DNA of 7,911 nucleotides from an uncultured Haloferula sp. GTDB lineage: Bacteria; Verrucomicrobiota; Verrucomicrobiae; Verrucomicrobiales; Akkermansiaceae. Shown here one piece after another: positions 1-5,600 of this stretch; the stretch's first letter is position 1; each line of letters begins with the position of its first letter. The notes beneath the pieces were generated by a model that was not told the origin of the DNA, did no database searches, and saw nothing but the letters and a program-made list of their open reading frames with translations. The stretch is taken from NCBI GenBank assembly GCA_946481625.1, contig CAMLOZ010000136.1, positions 1-7,911 on the forward strand, given 5' to 3'. The position numbers and the translations under genes are program-made.

Positions 1-177
1 GGCTTGTTGACGTTGCGGCACGGCTTGCTGACGCCGCTGTGGAGCTGCCTGGCGCTGGGGCGCCGCTTGCCGTTGGGGCGCGACCTGTTGGCGACGCTGC
101 GGGGTAGGATTCACCTGCTGGCGTTGCGGATTCCGTTGCGGGACGGCTTGCTGTTGACGACGCGGCTGGGTTTTGGG
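1..177 (-). repeat. Low-complexity Pro-Gln-Arg tail
   Basis: The last visible residues (about 551-609) of the minus-strand protein are almost entirely Gln, Arg, Pro and Ala, with seven PQR triplets in settings such as VPQRNPQR, APQRQA (twice in tandem) and RRQQAVPQR. At DNA level, short runs such as GGCTTGCTG recur at 22-30 and 145-153. The array continues past the window edge, so its full length is unknown. A tail this basic and disordered could contact polyanions such as nucleic acid, LPS or acidic polysaccharide, but nothing in the sequence shows that directly. Confidence 0.8.
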
Positions 178-1827
178 TGTGGCGCGGTCAGGGGCACGGC
201 GCGGGGTAACGTCCGCGTTGCGGCCGGGAGTCGGGCGGACCTGCGGTTTCGGGGTCACGCTATCGCGATTCGCGGCACCGCCTTGGCCTTGGCGGCGATT
301 GACTTGGGGAACCGCCCGCTCCGGGGTACCGTCGCGTGGGGTGCGTTGGGCCAAGCCGCCGTTCCGACGGGCGGCGTTGTCGCCTCGGGCGATGTCGCGG
401 GCGCGTTGGCCTTGGCCGCCGCGGACGATTGTTTCCGGGCGGACGCGGGTACCGCGGGCTTCAGGACGACGCGGCGGAGCCTGATTCTGCGCGAACTGTT
501 CGGCATTGCGGCCTACGACCGGCGAGCGGCGGAGCTTCTCACGGGCCACGGCCAAGCGCTGGGCTTGGGCATCGGCACGACCGGGACGGGCCACCTCAAG
601 CTGACGACGGGCTTGTGCAAACTCGCGCACTTGCTGGCGTTGCTGCACGAATTGGTTGCGGCGTTCCTGGTTGATCTGGCGGAAGCGTTGACCGCCGACC
701 GGGTTCCGCGCGAAGCCGTCGAGCGTGCTGGCGAACAGGCGGCTGCGGCCGATGTCGTCGTTGCTGAAGCGGTCGCCGCGGAAGTCGCGCATCGCCGCCC
801 AGGTGCGGAACGGACGGGCGTCCGCATTGGCGCGCAGGAAGTCGAAGCGGTCGCGGAACCGGTCGCCCCAGCCGATGTCGTGGCGGTGACGCCAGCGGAC
901 ATGGGCCCAGATCGGATCGTAGTAACCGCGGCGGCTATGCCATGCGTAGGAAGCGAAGAACCCGAGGTCGCTGTAGCGCGGTGCATAGTAGTCCCCGAAA
1001 TAGTAGTGGCAGAAGCGCGGGCGCACCCAGAAGTGGTCCGTGAAGACATTGAGGCTCACGACAACACTAGGAGTGTAGTAGTAGCCCGGGTCGTGCCACA
1101 GGGGACGATGGAAGTGCACGGGGGCAAAAAGGATCCCGCGGCGCGCGATGGCATAGTCCCAGTAGCCGTCCACATAGCAATAGCCGCGCGGGGACCACAC
1201 CCAGCGGGACGGCACCCAGGTCCAGTCCGGGCGCAGGGGAGTCCAGTAGCCGGGGCTCCAGACGTAGCGGGTTTCGACGTAGCGCCAGTTACCCGGGATC
1301 CAGGTATGGTCGTCGCCGGGAGATTCGACATTCGGTCCCGCGTCCACGGTGGCGGGCGGGGCTTCCTCGACGTAATCGACCTCGGTAGTCGTGGAGTCGG
1401 CCCAGTAGCCGGAAGTCCATTGCCACTGGCTGCCGCCGATGTCGCTCCAGTAGCCGGGCACCCACTGGCGGCCGGGCGGGATGTTCCGCCACACGCCGCT
1501 GATCCAAAGGAAGTCGTTCGTGTCGTCGTCCCACGCCCAGTAGCCGGAGATCCAGGTCACGTTGTCGCCTTCGAGTTCCTGTTCCGGCGGGAGTTCTTCG
1601 ATGGGAGACGGCGGAGCTTTGGCGACGATGAAGCCGGGCTCGGGCTTGAAGCTCACGGCCTCCGCGAATGCCTCGTGGACCGGGCCGCGGGTTAGAATTT
1701 CAACGTTCTGGTTCGCGGTCGCCTCCACCTCCGTGGAGGGTGCCTGCGCCGCCGCAGGAAGCAGTAGCGGCCCGCTTGTCGTCATGACAGCGAGAGCCCC
1801 GATGATGGAGAAGTATCGTGGTTTCAT
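1..1827 (-). CDS. Exported YXWGXW/WXXGXW-repeat protein, C-terminus beyond window
   Basis: The frame reads from ATG at 1827 down to base 1 without a stop, giving 609 residues with the C-terminus missing. The start is preceded by GAGAGGA (1831-1837), a good Shine-Dalgarno. Residues 1-29 look like a signal peptide: basic MKPR, a hydrophobic stretch, then PAAAQA. Residues 30-90 are acidic and proline-rich. Residues 92-223 carry repeated Trp/Tyr motifs such as WISGYW, WVPGYW, WTSGYW, WIPGNW, WSPGYW and VDGYW, the hallmark of the WXXGXW/YXWGXW repeat family. Residues 224-330 are rich in Tyr, His, Trp and Arg and hold two cysteines (217 and 273), the only ones seen. From about 380 on the chain is basic and rich in Gln, Arg and Pro. 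The family is widespread but its function is poorly known; an envelope or surface role is inference. It is divergent from the VOC gene, so probably has its own promoter. Confidence 0.9.
   Translation of the reverse strand, partial: MKPRYFSIIGALAVMTTSGPLLLPAAAQAPSTEVEATANQNVEILTRGPVHEAFAEAVSFKPEPGFIVAKAPPSPIEELPPEQELEGDNVTWISGYWAWDDDTNDFLWISGVWRNIPPGRQWVPGYWSDIGGSQWQWTSGYWADSTTTEVDYVEEAPPATVDAGPNVESPGDDHTWIPGNWRYVETRYVWSPGYWTPLRPDWTWVPSRWVWSPRGYCYVDGYWDYAIARRGILFAPVHFHRPLWHDPGYYYTPSVVVSLNVFTDHFWVRPRFCHYYFGDYYAPRYSDLGFFASYAWHSRRGYYDPIWAHVRWRHRHDIGWGDRFRDRFDFLRANADARPFRTWAAMRDFRGDRFSNDDIGRSRLFASTLDGFARNPVGGQRFRQINQERRNQFVQQRQQVREFAQARRQLEVARPGRADAQAQRLAVAREKLRRSPVVGRNAEQFAQNQAPPRRPEARGTRVRPETIVRGGQGQRARDIARGDNAARRNGGLAQRTPRDGTPERAVPQVNRRQGQGGAANRDSVTPKPQVRPTPGRNADVTPRRAPDRATPKTQPRRQQQAVPQRNPQRQQVNPTPQRRQQVAPQRQAAPQRQAAPQRRQQAVPQRQQA
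1159..1554 (-). repeat. WXXGXW (YXWGXW) motif array in the exported protein
   Basis: Residues 92-223 of the minus-strand gene contain degenerate copies of an aromatic-x-x-Gly-[Tyr/Asn/Val]-Trp motif: WISGYW at 92, WISGVW at 108, WVPGYW at 122, WTSGYW near 137, WIPGNW at 175, WSPGYW at 190, WVPSRW near 204 (Gly replaced by Ser) and VDGYW near 219. Spacing is irregular, about 14 to 38 residues, with an acidic linker at about 144-174 splitting the array in two. The copies differ in their codons, so this is an old protein-level repeat rather than a recent DNA tandem duplication. Confidence 0.85.
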
Positions 1828-2009
1828 GGTTCCTCTCGGTTCGCAGTAATATTCAACGGGCAGACGATACCTGCCCGGGATTTATTCATCGCAGGACTCC
1901 GGCCAAGCGCTCGCCATCCGGGGACGCACTAGGAATCAGCGAGATAAGACAACGGACAAAAAATCGATTCAAACGATTCCTCTCCAACCGTGCGGGAAAG
2001 GGTTGCGGG
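1828..2009. other. Divergent intergenic region
   Basis: This 182-bp gap separates two genes transcribed away from each other and should hold both promoters. It is more AT-rich than the genes, most clearly at 1950-1980 with an A-run and ATCGATTCAAACGATTCC. I see the inverted repeat at 1857-1877, a direct repeat CGATTC at 1965-1970 and 1974-1979, and a widely spaced pair AGGAATC (1931-1937) / GATTCCT (1975-1981). No convincing -35/-10 pair with a 16-18 bp spacer stands out on either strand, so I do not place promoters. Confidence 0.6.
1857..1877. promoter_or_regulatory. Inverted repeat upstream of the YXWGXW gene
   Basis: CGGGCAG at 1857-1863 and CTGCCCG at 1871-1877 are perfect inverted copies separated by 7 bases (ACGATAC). 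The element lies 29 bases upstream of the minus-strand ATG at 1827, just before its Shine-Dalgarno. It could be an operator for a dimeric regulator or a hairpin in the 5' untranslated RNA. It is not followed by a T-run on either strand, so it does not look like an intrinsic terminator. The function is inferred from position only. Confidence 0.4.
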
Positions 2010-2387
2010 ATGCATGATGGGGCGGTCATATGCTCCGGCATGGTGGTTGAGAAGGTGAAGTACGTGATCTGGGCGGCGGATTGGCAGCGATGCCTTGCGT
2101 TTTACCGGGATCTTTTCGGCGGTGTGGTCAGCTTCGAATCGGAGACTTGGAGCGAGATCGTCATCGCCGGAGCAACGATCGGCGTGCACGGCGGAGGCGA
2201 GGGCAAGCGGACTTGGACCGGCCTGTCATTCCAGCTCGATGATCTCCGCGCCGGGATCGCGCGCCTGGCGGAGTGCGGCGGGGCATTGACCCGTGAGCCG
2301 GAAGACACTCCGGAGGAACCCATTCATCTCGCGATGTGCGTGGATACCGAGGGAAACGAGTTCATGATGACGCAGCGAAGGGGCTAA
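2010..2387 (+). CDS. VOC (glyoxalase/bleomycin-resistance fold) family protein
   Basis: A complete 125-residue protein ending at TAA 2385-2387. I chose ATG 2010 because AAAGGG (1997-2002) lies 7 bases upstream; ATG 2040 would give 115 residues but has no Shine-Dalgarno. The length fits a single-domain VOC protein of two beta-alpha-beta-beta-beta modules. Seen in order: a first strand and helix at 16-37 ending LAFYRDLFG (typical of the family), TIGVHGG at 56-62, a second module from GLSFQLDDL (71-79), and DTEGNEF at 112-118, matching the usual DPDGN turn. The family binds or transforms small molecules, often with a metal held by His and Glu. Here the first His position reads Lys17 and the final Glu position reads Met119, so metal catalysis looks doubtful. 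No signal peptide is seen, so it is likely cytoplasmic. The substrate is unknown and neighbours do not help. Confidence 0.85.
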   Translation: MHDGAVICSGMVVEKVKYVIWAADWQRCLAFYRDLFGGVVSFESETWSEIVIAGATIGVHGGGEGKRTWTGLSFQLDDLRAGIARLAECGGALTREPEDTPEEPIHLAMCVDTEGNEFMMTQRRG

Positions 2388-2526
2388 TCAGACCGCGTCC
2401 GGAGTTCTCCGCGCGTGTTTGAAGCGTCTTGTGTGAATAATTTGAGGGGAGGGGGATTGAACTTGTCCCCTTGTGGGATCCGCGGATAGCAGGGGCCGGT
2501 CCTCCACTCCGTTCCGTCCTCCTCTT
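2388..2526. other. Short intergenic gap before the giant gene
   Basis: This 139-bp stretch holds an AT-rich patch (GAATAATTT, 2435-2443), a purine run (2445-2456), a weak stem GGGGA (2452-2456) / TCCCC (2466-2470) with a 9-base loop, and a 10-bp palindrome ATCCGCGGAT (2478-2487). The last 30 bases are pyrimidine-rich. The stem is short and followed by only two Ts, so I do not call a terminator. TTGAAC at 2457-2462 could be a -35, but the best -10-like hexamer, GGATAG at 2484, is spaced too far. Promoter and terminator therefore remain unplaced. Confidence 0.5.
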
Positions 2527-2604
2527 ATGATATCTCCCCCCTTCCGCTTGTACCGATGGGTACTGGCATTCGTGTTGGTAGCCCTTGCTGCGACGGCAAC
2601 CGCT
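2527..2604 (+). other. Signal peptide of the giant protein
   Basis: The first 26 residues have Arg7 and Arg10, then an uninterrupted hydrophobic core at about 11-22 (WVLAFVLVALAA) and a small-residue end TATA before Gln27. This is a standard Sec signal peptide with likely cleavage after Ala26. There is no cysteine at the cleavage site, so it is not a lipoprotein signal. The peptide supports ATG 2527 as the start, since a start further upstream would add a polar Ser/Arg/Pro-rich extension in front of it. Confidence 0.85.
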
Positions 2605-5600
2605 CAGATGCAGTGGGTCGCCAGCGATCGTCAGGGGGATGAAGTGAGGTTTCTCTATGGAGACCGGGTCCGCCGCTATGATCTCAATACCCAATCGTGG
2701 CTGGCCGCTTTCACCTTGCCCCGGGCGAATGCGGTGGCCATGGCGGCCGACGCGGAGGGATCGGTGGTCGCTTACGGCAGCTCGGTTTATCGCTACAGCG
2801 CTGCTTTCACGGACGAGAGCTTGGTAGGCAGCACGTCCAGCGCGATCCAGTCGGTCTTCTTGGACGGCGATCTGGTGATCGCCGTGCATTCCACCGGCCT
2901 TTACGGACGCATCACGATTTTCAACCGCAACACCGGGGCGGTGCTTTCTTCGGCCAATACCTATGTGGATTCCATCTACGGGGCCAGCCATGCCAAGGGA
3001 TCGAACCGTCTCTATGGCCGCAGCCAGGGAGTCAGCCCCTCGGATATTGTCACCGCGAGCTACACGGATGCCGGCATCGTGACGGGCCCTTCCGACAGCC
3101 CCTACCACGGCGACTATGCGGGTGCCTCGAAGACTTGGATCTTCCCCGATGAAACCCGGGTGGTCGATTCCTCCGGCACCGTCTATAATACCCCGGGTTT
3201 GAGCTATTACGGAAGCTTTGCCGGGACGCTCACCGATATCGCTTTCAATGGAGACGTGCCGATTGCCCTGCGCGGCAACGAACTCATCTCCTTCACCCAT
3301 ACCTTGCTTGAGGCAGGCCGCGCTCCCGTCACGGCCACGGCAAACAGCGAGCTGCAGGTGACCGCATCCGACGCCTACGTCTTCAGCCCCACCAATGCGG
3401 ACCCTTCCGTCGAGGTGGTTGCCCTGACCGCGATCAAGGCTCCGGAGCCGGGGTCGCCGGTCAATCCGGAAGGATTGGCGTACACCGTGGACGATGTCTT
3501 TACGGACAAGGACGGGAACCTGCTCCTCTTTAGCAAGGCCCAGATGAGCCTCTTCCGCTGGTCCCCCTCAAGCCGCTCGTACACCGGCAGCTTTCCCCTG
3601 ATCGGCGCACCGCTGTATGCCGCGTACTCGAAGGAGAATCACACGGCCTATTTCGCCTACGAGAACCAGATGGTGCGGAAGATGGATCTCTCCGAACCCG
3701 AGCCCCAGGAGACCGCTTTCTTCAACCTGCCCGGTGTCCCCCGCGGCCTGGCCACCGCCGGATCCTTTGTCTTCGCCTCGGACCCGTCGGGCGCCTGGGG
3801 ATCGCACTACGTCTTCGCCGCGGATGGCACCATGACCCACTCGCTTGACTGGAACTACTACTCGCGCGTGTGGGAGTGGGATCCGGTGAAGCGGCGGATG
3901 TATTTCTTCCGGGACGATAGCAGCCCGAACGACCTTCACTTCGAGACCATCGACGAAGCCGGGAAAATCGTCGGGGAAGGTGAAACGCCTTACCATGGCG
4001 ACTTCAGTGCCGTGCCGCCGATCCGCGTGAGTCCGGATGGTAACCGGGTGATCATCGGTAGCGGGGTGGCTTTCCAGACCGATGGCATGAGCAAGGCCGC
4101 CAGCCTCGCGAATGATTTCAGCGACGCGGTGTGGCGCGGAGACAAGCTCTTCACCATCCGCCTCATCAATGGAGTCACCCAGCTCCAGGCTTGGGAAGGA
4201 CCGCAGTTGTTGCCCGGCTCGCTGGTCCGTCAATTCAGCGGAACCCCGGTGCGCTTGCTCGATACCAAGGCGGGACTGCTCCTTATCACCTCGGTGGATG
4301 GGACCCCGCGTTTCATCCTGCTGAATGCCAGGTTCAAGACGATCTTCATGTCTCCGAGCAAACCGGCGGCACCTGCCGATCTCGCCCTGGTCGCGCGGAC
4401 GGTGAACTCCGTGACCCTCTCGTGGGAGGACATGTCGGACAATGAGGATGGCTTCCGGGTGGAATACCTCGATGACCAGGAAGCGTGGGTGAAGGCCGCG
4501 ACCGTCCGTGCCGGCGTGACCCGCGCCAAGGTGGGCAAGCTCAAGCCGGAGACCACCTATCGCTTCCGGGTCGTGGCGACCGCGAAGAGCCTGGTGTCCA
4601 CCGCTTCCAACGAGGTTTCCGCGACGACGCTGAGTTCCGCGAAGCAACCGGCGGGCGAGCCCTATTTCCTGCGCGTCAGCCGGATCTTCAACGACCGCAT
4701 CACGCTCGAATGGCAGGACAATGGCCACAAGGAGTCGGGATTCCTCATCTATCGCTCCACTTCCCCCTCGGAAATGGGCTCCGAGCTTCCGGTGCCGGCG
4801 AATGCCACCAGCTTCACCGACGGCGGCTTGGTAGCCTCGACCACGTACTACTACCGCATCCAGATCGTGGGGAAAGGGGTCGCGGGCGATCTTTCCGGCC
4901 AGGTCAATGCAACGACCGGGTACGGCTCCTACCGGCCCAGCGCGCCCGGCAGCCTGAAGGCCGTGATGGACGGCTCCGGTGCGGTCCTCCTTACCTGGAA
5001 GGACAATTCGATGAATGAGGAGGAATTCATCATCGAGCGCAGTTCACCGGGGACGACCTGGGCGGAGACCGGAAGGGCGGGCTACAATGTGACAAGCTTC
5101 ACCGATGCTACGGTGAGCCCGGGCACGAGCTACACTTACCGCGTCAAGGCATCGAATGCGGCCGGAAGCTACACCTCCTACACTGTCACCATCACCACGC
5201 CGAAGCTCGGTGGCGAATTCGCGGGACATGCGATCCGCTGGGGAAATGTTTACTACTTCGCCTTCAAGTCGCCGAACCGGATCGAGCGCTACAACCTTGC
5301 CAAACGCTCCTGGTTCAAGCCGATCATGCTCGAAGCCGAGCCCAGTGCCTTGTGGGCGGATGAATCCGGGATATTCGTGGCCGAGGACCGCGCGATCGTC
5401 CGTTACAAGCTTAACGGCACCGGCCGCACGCCGCTGGCGAATGGCGAAGGCCAGGTGACGGCGCTTTTCACCGCGGGAAGCGTGCTCGCGTTCAACAGTG
5501 GCGACGGCTTCACGACACTCGACAAGCTGAACGGGAACTTTCTTTCGACCTTCGACTATTGGTACCAGCCCTCCGGGATCTCGTCGTTGCCGGGTTCAGA

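Larger units (their letters stand above)
2605..5202 (+). repeat. Repeat unit 1: two propeller-like modules plus three FN3
   Basis: Residues 27-892 form the first copy of a unit of about 865 residues. Matched landmarks in unit 2 are displaced by nearly constant amounts: Tyr51 of RRYDL to Tyr922 of ERYNL (871), Tyr319 before VDDVFTDK to Phe1185 before PDDVFVDK (866), Met340 of MSLFRW to Leu1206 of LSLFRW (866), and SPSKP at 609 to SPTKP at 1473 (864). The shift from 871 to about 865 shows only small indels. The first module has diverged most at its N-terminus, next to the signal peptide. Confidence 0.9.

Noticed and set aside
4..1695. A 563-codon open frame on the plus strand
   Set aside because: It lies opposite the YXWGXW gene, which has a signal peptide, repeat motifs and a ribosome site. 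The antisense translation is low-complexity Ala/Val/Arg/Gly, as expected from GC-rich third positions, and no domain is visible.
1818..2009. An upstream ATG at 1818 extending the VOC gene by 64 codons
   Set aside because: It would overlap the start of the divergent gene and add sequence unlike any VOC protein; a Shine-Dalgarno is present before ATG 2010 instead.
2451..2472. Stem GGGGA/TCCCC as a terminator after the VOC gene
   Set aside because: Only five base pairs, a 9-base loop and two Ts follow; too weak for an intrinsic terminator.
2478..2487. Palindrome ATCCGCGGAT
   Set aside because: Several 10-bp palindromes are expected by chance in a window this size, and nothing around it supports an operator.
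2473..2526. GTG 2473 as an alternative start of the giant gene
   Set aside because: It adds a polar Ser/Arg/Pro-rich stretch before the signal peptide and has no ribosome site at proper spacing.
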